DNA of 64,000 nt from Hyphomicrobium sp. 12-62-95 (GTDB lineage Bacteria; Pseudomonadota; Alphaproteobacteria; Rhizobiales; Hyphomicrobiaceae): positions 1 to 64,000 of the forward strand of contig NCCZ01000010.1 of assembly GCA_002279935.1 (NCBI GenBank). Reading direction: 5' to 3'. The notes beneath the pieces are model-generated. The model saw nothing but the letters and a program-made list of their open reading frames with translations. It was not told the DNA's origin and made no database searches. Positions within the stretch are counted from its first letter, which is position 1. Every line of letters begins with the position of its first letter. This document shows positions 1 through 8,224 of the stretch, piece by piece. The translations under genes were made by a program, and so were the position numbers.

Positions 1-97
1 CGACGTGCGAAGCTTGCGCGATTTTCGTTGCTGGTGCCCGGGACCTCGCCGTAGATGCCAAAGCCTCAGCATCGGACCGAAGTCACCGATTCAGGTA

Positions 98-1480
98 TCA
101 GATCGTACGCAAGTAAAATTCGAAATCGAGGGGTTGGGGCTCGGCGTAGAAGCGGTCGGCTTCGATTTCTTTGATTGCTGAAAAGATGCGCACAAATTCG
201 GGGCCAAAGTATTCGGCAGCAAACGACGAGCGCTTGAACGTGTCCAGAGCTGCGAACCAATTGGTGGGCATGGGGTCACACGGCTGCTCGTACCCGTTAC
301 CTTCAATCATTGGGCCAGGATCGATTTTGTTTTTCAATCCATGATGCACGCCTGCCAGGGCGGCGGCCATCGCGAGATATGGGTTGGCGTCGGCGCCCGA
401 CGCGCGATGTTCGACATGGCGCGCGGGGTCTTTGCCGGCGGGAATGCGCAACGACACCGATCGGTTATTGAAACCCCAATTGGGCGCAATTGGAGCATAA
501 CTAGCTTTTCGAAAGCGGCGATAGGAATTGGCATTGGGGGCGAAGATCGCCATGCCGTCGGCCATGGTGCATTTCATGCCGCCGATGGATTGGCGTAGGG
601 CTTGGTTGGCAATCTCCTCATCGGATGCAAAGACGTTGCGACCGGCGGTGTCGGCTAAGCTGATATGCAGGTGCATGCCGCAGCCGGCCCAGGCGGAATA
701 GGGCTTGGCCATGAAGCTAGCGATGAGGCCGTGCTTTTCGGCGACCGCCTTGACGAGGCGCTTGAATTGGATGGCTTCGTCGCAGGCTTGGAGCGCATCC
801 GTGCGGTACTTGAGGCCGATTTCCATCTGACCGGGAGAGTATTCCGACAGCAACGCTTCGAGCGGGAGTTGCTGGGCTTCGGCGGCGGTGTAGAGATCGC
901 TGAAGAGGGGGGCGAAATCTTCGAGGTCTTGCAGGTAGTAGCCCTGGAAGTGGCGCTGGCGTTCGGGAACGGTGAGGCCCTTGGGCGGCTGGGGCTTGCC
1001 GGCGAGCGCGCTGTCGCGATCGAGAAGATAGAATTCGAGTTCGACGGCGGCGACGGGTTTCAGGTTGAATTCGGCGAAGCGGTCGACGATGCGCTGCAAG
1101 GCGTGCCGCGGTTCGGCGACAGCGCCTTCGCCGTCCAGTTGATGGAAGCTGCCGAGATACTGGGCTTGCGGAACGCGGCCCCAGGGCATGCGCTTCAAGG
1201 TTCCAGGTACGGGCCAGAGCGTGTGGTCGGCGTCGCCGGTTTCCCAGATCATCCCGGTTTCTTCGACATCGCGGCCGGTGACGTCCATCGACATGGCGGA
1301 GCAGGCCATGAAGCGGCCGTTCTCCCACGCAGGGAGGAGTTCTGCGCGCGTCAGAAGTTTGCCGCGCTGGACGCCGACGAGGTCAGTGTAGATGAGGTAG
1401 ATCTGCTGGATATCAGGATTGTTCGTGAGGAAGCGGTTGGCTTCGTCGCGAAGAAGCGCGCGGTCGGGCGGCTGGGTCAT
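98..1480 (-). CDS. Glutamine synthetase family gamma-glutamyl ligase (PuuA-like)
   Basis: 460 aa. An ATP-dependent ligase that would join glutamate to an amine or polyamine, or ammonia. Glutamine-synthetase motifs run in order: metal-ligand ELEF near residues 147-150, SEYSPGQMEIG near 212-222, the GCGMHLHISL strand near 266-275, NSYRRF near 318-323 and NNRSVSLRIP near 338-347. I chose ATG 1480 because residues encoded upstream are arginine/proline-rich and unlike the family. It lies 14 bp after a class III aminotransferase gene on the same strand, so the two probably form an operon for amine or amino-acid metabolism. True GlnA is unlikely: it is usually near 470 aa, stands next to glnB and has a tyrosine adenylylation loop that I do not see. 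Family is sure; substrate is inferred. Confidence 0.85.
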   Translation of the reverse strand: MTQPPDRALLRDEANRFLTNNPDIQQIYLIYTDLVGVQRGKLLTRAELLPAWENGRFMACSAMSMDVTGRDVEETGMIWETGDADHTLWPVPGTLKRMPWGRVPQAQYLGSFHQLDGEGAVAEPRHALQRIVDRFAEFNLKPVAAVELEFYLLDRDSALAGKPQPPKGLTVPERQRHFQGYYLQDLEDFAPLFSDLYTAAEAQQLPLEALLSEYSPGQMEIGLKYRTDALQACDEAIQFKRLVKAVAEKHGLIASFMAKPYSAWAGCGMHLHISLADTAGRNVFASDEEIANQALRQSIGGMKCTMADGMAIFAPNANSYRRFRKASYAPIAPNWGFNNRSVSLRIPAGKDPARHVEHRASGADANPYLAMAAALAGVHHGLKNKIDPGPMIEGNGYEQPCDPMPTNWFAALDTFKRSSFAAEYFGPEFVRIFSAIKEIEADRFYAEPQPLDFEFYLRTI

Positions 1481-1494
1481 GATGAATTCTCGGG

Positions 1495-2889
1495 TTAGTG
1501 AGTGGCGGTGGCGCGGAGCGGAAGTTTGCCCGAGATTTCGGCGAAGCCGCCGTCGAGGGCGTCGAGGAGGCGGTTGACGTCGGCATCGCTCGTTTCGGGG
1601 CAGACAAGCATCATATTGTGGAAGGGGGTGATGACGACGCCGCGGTTCAGGCAATGGAGGTGGAGCGCGTGCTCGGCTTCGCTGTGGGCGAAGAGGAGGG
1701 CTTCGGTGCCGTTCTTGGGATGCTCCAGCGCTGAGACGATTTCGGCACGCAGACCGACGCGGACGACGTGCCAGGGGAGCGCGTGGTGGCGGATGAGGGT
1801 GCCGATGCCCCGTTCAAGGAATTCGGCGCGGGGGAGGGCCGCGGCATAGACCGCGTCGGTCAGGATCGCTTCGAGAACGGCGCGCATGCAGGCCAATTGC
1901 AGTGCGCTGCCGGACAGCGTGGTGCCGATGCCGCTGTAGCCGCCTTCGCGGGTCGCCATGTAGGCTTTGATTTTTTCGTCGACGGCGTCGCTCCAGCCGT
2001 AGATCGCGGCCGGGACGCCGCCGGAGATTGGCTTACCCATGACGAAGAAATCGGGATCAAGGCCGTGCGTAGCGGTGTAGCCGCCGGCGCCGGATGAGAT
2101 CGTGTGGGTTTCGTCGATGCACAAAAGCGTGCCGTGCTTTCTGGTGAGTTTGCGCAGCACGTCGTGGTAGCCGTCCTCGGGCAGAACCATGCCGCAGTTG
2201 GTCATGACGGGTTCGGCGAGGACGAGGGCGACGTCATCGGTCGCGAGGGCCCGGTCGAGGGCTGCGATGTCGTTGAATTCGATGACGCGGGTGTCGGCGG
2301 TCACGTCGCGGACTTCGCCGACGAGGCCGGGACGGTTGCGGGGTTTGCCGTTTTCAAGCGCGACGAAGGTGTCATCGACAGCGCCGTGATAGCAGCCGTT
2401 GAAGACGAGCAGCTTGCGACGGCCGGTGGCGGCGCGGGCCCAGCGGATGACGGAGCGGTTGGCGTCAGACGCCGTGGCCGTGACCTGCCAGAACGGGAGA
2501 TGGAAGCGCTTGGCCAAGAGTTCGCCGACGATGGCGGCATCGGGGCTCGGCAGCATGGTGGTGAGGCCGCGATCGGCTTGGCGTCGGATAGCATCGGCAA
2601 CGGCGGGCGGTGAGTGTCCGAACATCGCGCCGGTGTCGCCGAGGCAGAAATCGACATAGGTATGGCCATCGGCATCGGTGAGGGCGACGCCGCGCGCCTC
2701 GGTGACGAAAAGGGGATAGGGCGTGCCCCAGTCGACCATCCAGTGCATGGGGACGCCGTTGAGCCAATGGGCGGCGGTGCGGGCCGCCAATTCCTTAGAT
2801 TTGGGCGTGCGCTCGGCGAAGCGGGTGCGTTCGCGGGCAAGCAGAGCGGTGACGCGATCGGGGTTTACGGCGGGAATTGAGGCTGACAT
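1495..2889 (-). CDS. Class III PLP-dependent aminotransferase (glutamate-1-semialdehyde aminomutase-like)
   Basis: 464 aa. A fold-type I PLP enzyme of the class III aminotransferase family. The cofactor aspartate lies in LLCIDETHT (about residues 255-263) and the Schiff-base lysine in FVMGKPISGG (K286). The N-terminal half carries the substrate/cofactor loop FGHSPPAV. It resembles HemL in layout, but the pairing with a gamma-glutamyl ligase gene 14 bp downstream points to catabolism or modification of an amine or omega-amino acid rather than haem synthesis. The start is the first ATG after the divergent recJ promoter region, with a weak ribosome-binding site. Substrate unknown. Confidence 0.85.
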   Translation of the reverse strand: MSASIPAVNPDRVTALLARERTRFAERTPKSKELAARTAAHWLNGVPMHWMVDWGTPYPLFVTEARGVALTDADGHTYVDFCLGDTGAMFGHSPPAVADAIRRQADRGLTTMLPSPDAAIVGELLAKRFHLPFWQVTATASDANRSVIRWARAATGRRKLLVFNGCYHGAVDDTFVALENGKPRNRPGLVGEVRDVTADTRVIEFNDIAALDRALATDDVALVLAEPVMTNCGMVLPEDGYHDVLRKLTRKHGTLLCIDETHTISSGAGGYTATHGLDPDFFVMGKPISGGVPAAIYGWSDAVDEKIKAYMATREGGYSGIGTTLSGSALQLACMRAVLEAILTDAVYAAALPRAEFLERGIGTLIRHHALPWHVVRVGLRAEIVSALEHPKNGTEALLFAHSEAEHALHLHCLNRGVVITPFHNMMLVCPETSDADVNRLLDALDGGFAEISGKLPLRATATH

Positions 2890-3101
2890 GCGGGCCGCAC
2901 CGGTTGTGGCGGCCTTTCAATGGGCGCCGGTTTTTGTTGCCGGTCACCCTATTCAGTGCGGCTTCGCGCGGTCAAGTTGAACGCGGGCCAATATGCTGGG
3001 ACGGGATGTGGCAACAACTCTGTTGGCAAGTTGGGGGTTCGCCTCGCTTGGGACGGGGTCAGGTGGTCAACTCCGGGTTCGTGATTCTGAGGGGGCGAGA
3101 T

Positions 3102-4952
3102 ATGGGTGCGGTCAGGAAGCGGCGCGCGGCGGCGATGGACGAGCCGGCGGCTTTTCTCGGCGTGGCGCAATCGGCGCGGGGCTACGTGTGGCGCGAGCGG
3201 CTGATGCCGGAGGCGCAGAACACGGCGCTGGCGATCAGTCAGCAGCATGGTTTGCCGGAACTGCTGGGTCGCGTTTTGGCGGCGCGGGGCGTGGGGCTCG
3301 GCGATGTGCCGGTGTATCTCGATCCGAGCGTGAAGGCGTTGATGCCGGATCCGGCATCGCTTGCGGGGATGGAGCGCGTGGCGGCGCGGATCGCGGATGC
3401 CATCGAGCGGCGGGAGCCGGTGGCGATCTTTGGCGACTACGATGTCGACGGGGCGTGCTCGTCGGCGCTGCTGTCGCGGTTTCTCAGCGCCCATGAGACG
3501 CCCTCGCGCATCTATATTCCCGATCGGATTTTCGAAGGCTATGGACCCAACATCGCGGCGCTCGAAACGCTGGTGAAGGAGGGCGCGAAGCTCATTGTCA
3601 CCGTCGATTGCGGGACGACGAGTTTCGAGACGATGGCGGCGGCGAAGAAGCTCGCCACCGATATTCTAGTCATCGATCACCATCAGGCGGACGAGACGCT
3701 GCCTGATGTGCTGGGGCTGGTGAATCCCAACCGGCAGGATGATGTGTCGGGGCAGGGGCATTTGTGCGCGGCGGGTGTGGTGTTTCTCGTGCTGGTGGCT
3801 GTGATGCGCGTGCTGAGACAGCGCGGGCATTACGCGAAGGGTGCTGTGGCGCCGGATCTTCTGGGCGATCTTGATCTTGTAGCGCTGGCGACGGTGGCCG
3901 ACGTGGTGCCGCTGACGGGATTGAACCGGGCCTATGTGCGCAAGGGTCTCGCGGTGATGAAATCGCGCGAGAATGTCGGTTTGCGGGCGTTGTTCGATGC
4001 GGCGGGGCTCAATCAGGCGCCGACGACGTATCACCTCGGCTACATCCTCGGGCCGCGCATCAACGCGGGCGGACGCATCGGTGACGCGGCGCTGGGCGCG
4101 CGGTTGCTGACCACGCATGACGAGGTGGAGGCGCAGAAGATCGCGGTACTGCTCGATAAGCTCAACAAGGAGCGCAAGGTGATCGAGACCCAAATGCTGG
4201 AGGAAGCGTTTGCGGATGCGGATCGCCGGGTGACCGACAATCCTGATCTGCCGATCGTCGTGGTTGGGTCGGAGACGTGGCACAAGGGTGTCGTGGGGCT
4301 GGTTGCGAGCCGCCTCGTGGAGCGTTTCGGGCGGCCGAGTTGTGTGATCGCGTGGGAGAAGCAGGCGGGCTCGGGTGCGCAGACGGGTACGGGTTCGTTG
4401 CGATCGGTGGCCGGGGTCGATATCGGGGCGGCGGTGCGCGGAGCGGTTGCGGCGGGGCTCTTGCAGAAGGGTGGCGGGCACGCGATGGCGGCGGGTTTGA
4501 CGGTTGCGCGGGATAAGATCGGCGCGGTTGAATCGTATTTCGGCGCAGAGTTGGCGGATGCGTCGTCGGCGGCACGGGCACGTGTCGGGCTCGATTTGGA
4601 CGGCGCGCTGGTGGCGTCGGGTGTGACGGACGGGCTGATGGACCTGATCGAGAGAGCGGGGCCTTTTGGCCAGGGCAATGCGCAACCGCGGTTTGCGTTT
4701 CCGTCCGTGCGGGTGAAGTTTGCCAAGGCGGTGGGGGAAGCGCATCTGCGCTGTGTGCTGGAGGCGGCTGATGGATCGCGGCTCGAGGGTGTCGCCTTTC
4801 GCGCCATCGGGCAGCCGCTGGGTGATTTGCTCCAGAATACGGGGGGGATGCCGATACATGTTGCGGGTGCCCTGAAGCGGGATACTTGGGGCGGCCGAGA
4901 GAAGATCGAATTGACCATCGAAGACGCCGCCGACCCTCGCCGGCAGGACTAG
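3102..4952 (+). CDS. recJ: Single-stranded-DNA-specific exonuclease RecJ
   Basis: 616 aa. 5'-to-3' exonuclease on single-stranded DNA for recombination and repair, cytoplasmic, Mn/Mg dependent. DHH-superfamily motifs are clear: DYDVDGACSS (about 112-121), VTVDCG (about 166-171), VIDHHQAD (about 190-197), GPRINAGGR, and the DHHA1 motif GGGHAMAAGL. The length is normal for the family. The reading frame is open 75 codons further upstream, but ATG 3102 is preceded by GGGGGCGAG and gives the usual N-terminus. It stands alone, divergent from the aminotransferase gene, and a hairpin terminator begins at its stop codon. Confidence 0.95.
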   Translation: MGAVRKRRAAAMDEPAAFLGVAQSARGYVWRERLMPEAQNTALAISQQHGLPELLGRVLAARGVGLGDVPVYLDPSVKALMPDPASLAGMERVAARIADAIERREPVAIFGDYDVDGACSSALLSRFLSAHETPSRIYIPDRIFEGYGPNIAALETLVKEGAKLIVTVDCGTTSFETMAAAKKLATDILVIDHHQADETLPDVLGLVNPNRQDDVSGQGHLCAAGVVFLVLVAVMRVLRQRGHYAKGAVAPDLLGDLDLVALATVADVVPLTGLNRAYVRKGLAVMKSRENVGLRALFDAAGLNQAPTTYHLGYILGPRINAGGRIGDAALGARLLTTHDEVEAQKIAVLLDKLNKERKVIETQMLEEAFADADRRVTDNPDLPIVVVGSETWHKGVVGLVASRLVERFGRPSCVIAWEKQAGSGAQTGTGSLRSVAGVDIGAAVRGAVAAGLLQKGGGHAMAAGLTVARDKIGAVESYFGAELADASSAARARVGLDLDGALVASGVTDGLMDLIERAGPFGQGNAQPRFAFPSVRVKFAKAVGEAHLRCVLEAADGSRLEGVAFRAIGQPLGDLLQNTGGMPIHVAGALKRDTWGGREKIELTIEDAADPRRQD

Positions 4953-4998
4953 AGCGCGGCAGTTCTGGGATGGAGTCGGAGCCGCGCTCTAGGTTTTT
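4951..4998 (+). terminator. Intrinsic terminator after recJ
   Basis: A perfect 10-bp stem, AGAGCGCGGC (4951-4960) with GCCGCGCTCT (4981-4990), a 20-nt loop, then AGG and five T (4993-4997). The 5' stem overlaps the recJ stop codon. A second strong hairpin without a T-run lies at 5018-5042. Confidence 0.75.
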
Positions 4999-5087
4999 GA
5001 TTGGACCGACGATTCACGCTTCGGGCCGGTAGGGCCCGAAGCGATCGTGGTCTGTGGCGGCGTTCTGCCGCCTCGGTTCAACCCGGC

Positions 5088-5116
5088 TTGCACCGGGCGG
5101 CAAACCCCCTTATACC
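5088..5116 (+). promoter_or_regulatory. Promoter of tRNA-Glu
   Basis: TTGCAC (5088-5093), a 17-bp spacer and TATACC (5111-5116) form a sigma-70-like promoter ending 10 bp before the mature tRNA 5' end. Position and spacing fit the tRNA; not tested. Confidence 0.6.
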
Positions 5117-5126
5117 CTGCCCCGAC

Positions 5127-5201
5127 GCTCCCTTCGTCTATCGGTTAGGACGCGAGATTTTCATTCTTGAAAGAGGGGTTCGATTCCCCTAGGGAGCGCC
5201 A
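5127..5201 (+). tRNA. tRNA-Glu (anticodon TTC), CCA encoded
   Basis: Acceptor stem GCTCCCT (5127-5133) pairs with AGGGAGC (5191-5197), followed by discriminator G and an encoded CCA (5199-5201). The anticodon arm is CGAGA/TCTTG around the loop TTTTCAT, which reads anticodon TTC. The T arm is AGGGG-TTCGATT-CCCCT. All parts match bacterial tRNA-Glu. It lies between recJ and the esterase gene; no flanking direct repeat or integrase gene is visible to suggest an integrated element. Confidence 0.96.
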
Positions 5202-5362
5202 CTTTTCACCGCAGAGCCGGGGCGTTGGCGGTGTTTGTTGGGCGGTGTTTCCGCGGCCCGGCTGCTGATCGTTCAGCTTTGCATCGTCCGGACGCGCGGA
5301 GTTCCTGCGCCGCCTGCTTGAACGCTTGATTTCACCGACGTGATGCCGAGCGAGCGCGCCTC

Positions 5363-6514
5363 TCAATTGGCCTTTGCGGCCAGTTGGTGCTCAAGGAAGA
5401 AGCGCAACATTTCTCGTGTGGCATCGGGGCCGAGAGGATCAGTGAACGATCCAGCTGTGCTGCCGCCCGACCATGCGTGACCCGCGCCGTGGATGACCCA
5501 ATCCTCGATCATGCTTTGTCCGCTGTTATCGCGGAGAATGGTGCGCGCATAGGATCGTCCTGACGGCACGCGGCCTTGTTCGATTTCGCTGACGTAGGTC
5601 CCCCCGGCCGATGCGCTTTTGACGACGTCCGAGCCGTTGCGGGGGTGGACGGTCGTGTCTTGATCGCCGTGGAACACGATCGCGGGAATGGGCGCGGACT
5701 GTCTGGGTGTGTGCGGCGGATGCCGGCCTTGCATGGCTGCCAGTGCGGACGGCAAGTCGCGGGCGGACCCGCAGGCCAGACCCGAATGAACGCCGAGAGC
5801 TGCGAAGACGTCCGGATAGGATTCAGCAACGACGGCTGCCGCCGCGCCTCCTGCGGACAATCCCGCGATATAAATGCGCCGGGGATCGATGTCGTGCTGG
5901 CTCATGATGTGTTGGACGATGCCGGCGATGATGGACGGCTCGCCACGATCGCGCGACTGGTGGCCGGTCTGGAACCAGTTCCAGCATTTCTGCGGATTGG
6001 CGGACGGGATTTGCTCGGGATAGGCGACAAAGCAGCCGTGGTCGTCGGCGGCGAAGTTCATGCGTGTGCCGGCTGCAAAATCATCCGCCGATTGCGTGCA
6101 TCCATGCAGCATGACGACGAGGGGGCGCGGACCTGTGTGGGCCGGGCTTGGACGATAGAATTTGTAAGTGCGCTTACCGGCGGCGTTGCTGAACGTTTCA
6201 CCGGAATAGCGCGCGGGATCAGGGGCCAGTACCGATGGCGCGCGCTGGTGCGTTGGCGGGTCGATGGGGGACTTGCTGAAAGGGGTGGCGCTTTGCGGCT
6301 GCGTCTCCGCCTTGTTCATCGCGGGGGTGGGTGGGGAGACGACTTCGGCGACGAGATCCAGGATGGGTTGGGCCAGAGCAGGGGCACTTTCGCGGGATGG
6401 CTGAGGGGGCACGTTGACGCCCAAGAGGCGCTTGATCAAAGCGGTGGCCTCACTGAGACGGCCGGCGCGCGTGAGGCGCGTTGCCTCGGACATGTCCGGG
6501 GGTTTGGTCGTCAT
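5363..6514 (-). CDS. PHB depolymerase-family esterase (LpqC-type alpha/beta hydrolase)
   Basis: 383 aa. The catalytic domain starts near residue 100 with the family hallmark LVVMLHGCTQSADDFAAGT (about 132-150). The nucleophile is in the lipase box GLSAG (S220), the acid is probably in FHGDQDTT (about 290), and the histidine in HGAGHAWSGG (about 350). Residues 1-100 are a short helical segment (RAGRLSEATALIKRLLG) and a proline-rich linker, with no signal peptide, so a cytoplasmic or leaderless enzyme on short polyhydroxyalkanoate or acyl esters is likely. No phaC, phaZ or phasin gene lies nearby. Family clear, substrate inferred. Confidence 0.85.
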   Translation of the reverse strand: MTTKPPDMSEATRLTRAGRLSEATALIKRLLGVNVPPQPSRESAPALAQPILDLVAEVVSPPTPAMNKAETQPQSATPFSKSPIDPPTHQRAPSVLAPDPARYSGETFSNAAGKRTYKFYRPSPAHTGPRPLVVMLHGCTQSADDFAAGTRMNFAADDHGCFVAYPEQIPSANPQKCWNWFQTGHQSRDRGEPSIIAGIVQHIMSQHDIDPRRIYIAGLSAGGAAAAVVAESYPDVFAALGVHSGLACGSARDLPSALAAMQGRHPPHTPRQSAPIPAIVFHGDQDTTVHPRNGSDVVKSASAGGTYVSEIEQGRVPSGRSYARTILRDNSGQSMIEDWVIHGAGHAWSGGSTAGSFTDPLGPDATREMLRFFLEHQLAAKAN

Positions 6515-6571
6515 TGGGCGGCACTCCGGTGAGGCTCACGCGCGCTTTTAGAAACGCAGGTGCGACGTTGG

Positions 6572-6982
6572 TTATGTGGTGATGCGATCGGCCAAGGCGG
6601 CTTTGACTTCTGGGCTGGCGTGGAAAGCGCCCAGGACTGAGACGGAGCGAATGGTGGCGCGGGCGAGGTCGGAGGAGACATCGGCGGCGAGGGTGACGAG
6701 TCCCAGGACATTGATGTCGATCATGGTGCCGCCAGCTTGTGCGGCCTCCAGTTCCGCACGTGTATAGTGGCGCAGGCCTAGGTCCAACGCCTGGCGGCCG
6801 ACGCTTTTTTTCAGAACGTCCGCGTGGCGATCAAGCTGGTTGCGAATTGCGGTGCGGATGAAATCGGTGCGGTTGGCGTAAAAGCCGTCGTAGACGAGCA
6901 GATCAACGTGGCCCAGGTCGATAAACCCGAGGTTGATCGTAATCTTTTCGGTGTCTTGCCGTGGCCTGACGATCTCGCCCAT
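6572..6982 (-). CDS. Ribbon-helix-helix (CopG/MetJ-type) transcriptional regulator
   Basis: 136 aa. The N-terminal third reads as a ribbon-helix-helix DNA-binding fold: a beta strand EKITINLGFIDLGHVDLL followed by two helices around FYANRTDFIRTAIRNQLDRH. The rest (GLRHYTRAELEAA... to the end) is a helical extension of unknown role. ATG 6982 has GGAG six bases upstream; an ATG at 6988 is almost on top of that GGAG, so 6982 is preferred. No toxin gene adjoins it, so it does not look like an antitoxin. An 11-bp tandem repeat just upstream (7004-7030) is a likely autoregulatory operator. Confidence 0.7.
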   Translation of the reverse strand: MGEIVRPRQDTEKITINLGFIDLGHVDLLVYDGFYANRTDFIRTAIRNQLDRHADVLKKSVGRQALDLGLRHYTRAELEAAQAGGTMIDINVLGLVTLAADVSSDLARATIRSVSVLGAFHASPEVKAALADRITT

Positions 6983-7003
6983 TTCCATCTCCGCGCCATC
7001 TGT

Positions 7004-7030
7004 ATGGATGGTATATGGATGGTATATGGA
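7004..7030 (-). promoter_or_regulatory. 11-bp tandem repeats upstream of the RHH regulator (candidate operator)
   Basis: Two exact copies of ATGGATGGTAT (7004-7014, 7015-7025) and a partial third (7026-7030) lie 22-48 bp upstream of the regulator start. Direct repeats spaced by one helical turn are the usual layout for ribbon-helix-helix dimers bound side by side. Function inferred. Confidence 0.5.
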
Positions 7031-7135
7031 AGCTTTGCAAGAGGGTCGGCCGCGCGGCAACTGGTGCCCGTGCGTTAGCACAAGCTGGGTGGGGCACGAT
7101 GACGGGTGGATTGGGGGGCGAAGCGCGGGCGGCCG

Positions 7136-7372
7136 TCAGGCGGCGGCTTCGTTCGCTTCGATCTTCAGGAGTTCAGCGACGGCGAGTTTGGCGAGCGGCG
7201 TGAGGCCGGCGGCGCCTGCTTCAAAGTGGGTGCGGATGTGAGTGCGCATGCGCGGTTCCCAGAACTTGCGCATATGGTCGGCCGCGAGCAGGACGGCCTT
7301 GTCGTCGCCCTGCACAGCGAGGTTGCGGACGATCTGATTGGCCATCATGACGAGCTTGTCAGAAGACTGCAT
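7136..7372 (-). CDS. fdsD: Formate dehydrogenase delta subunit
   Basis: 78 aa. Small subunit/assembly factor of the soluble NAD-dependent molybdenum formate dehydrogenase. The sequence is all helical with the family pattern KLVMMANQIVRNL near the start and HMRKFWEPRMRTHI in the middle. ATG 7372 lies inside the end of fdhD, a 14-bp overlap, so the two are translationally coupled. It is the last gene of the fds operon. Confidence 0.9.
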   Translation of the reverse strand: MQSSDKLVMMANQIVRNLAVQGDDKAVLLAADHMRKFWEPRMRTHIRTHFEAGAAGLTPLAKLAVAELLKIEANEAAA

Positions 7373-8219
7373 GGGTCGAGACCTTGCTGCGGTTATGGAG
7401 GGGACGCGCTTGGCGGACGGGGTCCACGACAATGCGTTCGGGGTGGGTGAAAACTTCGAAGCTGTCGTCGCGGGCGATGCCGACGAGGGTGATGCCCGCG
7501 GCTTCGGCCGTGCGGACGGCAAGTGACGTGGGCGCGGAAACGGCGACGAGGACGGGGGCGCCCATGATGGCGGCCTTTTGTACGAGTTCGATGGAGATGC
7601 GGCTGGTCATGACCAGAATGCCATCGGCGGCGCTGGTGCCTGAGCGGGCCATGTGACCTGCGAGTTTATCAAGGGCGTTATGGCGGCCGACATCTTCGCG
7701 CAGCGCGACAAGGCCGCGCTCAAGAGTCCAGAAGCCTGCGGCGTGGAGGGCGCGGGCTTCTGCGTTGAGGCGCTGGGCCGGGGCCATCGAGGCCATGGCG
7801 GCTTCAATCTGGACGGCGCTGACTTTGAGGTTGGACTCCATCGGCGTGAGTGCGGGTAATGCCTGTTCCAAGCTTTCGACGCCGCAGATCCCGCAGCCCG
7901 TCGGGCCCAGCATGGCGCGGCGGCGAACGGCGAGGCGGTGGCCTGCGCTTGGTGCCATCCACATTCTGAGTTCGATGCCGGCGTCTTGTTCGACGATGTC
8001 GAGGCTTGCGATTTCGGCGGCGCTGTCGATCTGCCCTTCGGACAGACTGAAGCCGACGGCAAAATCGTGCAGATCTTGCGGCGTCGCCATCATCACGGCG
8101 TGGGTCGAGCCGTCATAGACGAGTGCCACGGGGGTCTCTTCCGGCAGCACCCGCGTGGAGGCGGATGCGCTGCCGGTTTTGACCTTCGTGCACGCGACCG
8201 TTTTGAGCGGCTCGGTCAT
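7359..8219 (-). CDS. fdhD: Formate dehydrogenase accessory sulfurtransferase FdhD
   Basis: 286 aa. Transfers sulfur from IscS to the bis-MGD molybdenum cofactor before insertion into formate dehydrogenase; cytoplasmic. The sulfur-carrying CxxC lies in GPTGCGICGVESLE (about residues 105-118), and the substrate loop motif TPQDLHDFAVGFSLSEG is present near residue 50. It sits between fdsA (5 bp away) and fdsD (overlapping), as in known fds operons. Confidence 0.93.
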   Translation of the reverse strand: MTEPLKTVACTKVKTGSASASTRVLPEETPVALVYDGSTHAVMMATPQDLHDFAVGFSLSEGQIDSAAEIASLDIVEQDAGIELRMWMAPSAGHRLAVRRRAMLGPTGCGICGVESLEQALPALTPMESNLKVSAVQIEAAMASMAPAQRLNAEARALHAAGFWTLERGLVALREDVGRHNALDKLAGHMARSGTSAADGILVMTSRISIELVQKAAIMGAPVLVAVSAPTSLAVRTAEAAGITLVGIARDDSFEVFTHPERIVVDPVRQARPLHNRSKVSTHAVF

Positions 8220-8224
8220 CGCGA

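Noticed and set aside
5018..5042. Hairpin GCTTCGGGCC/GGCCCGAAGC as a second terminator
   Set aside because: Strong stem but no T-run after it; left as a possible REP-type element only.
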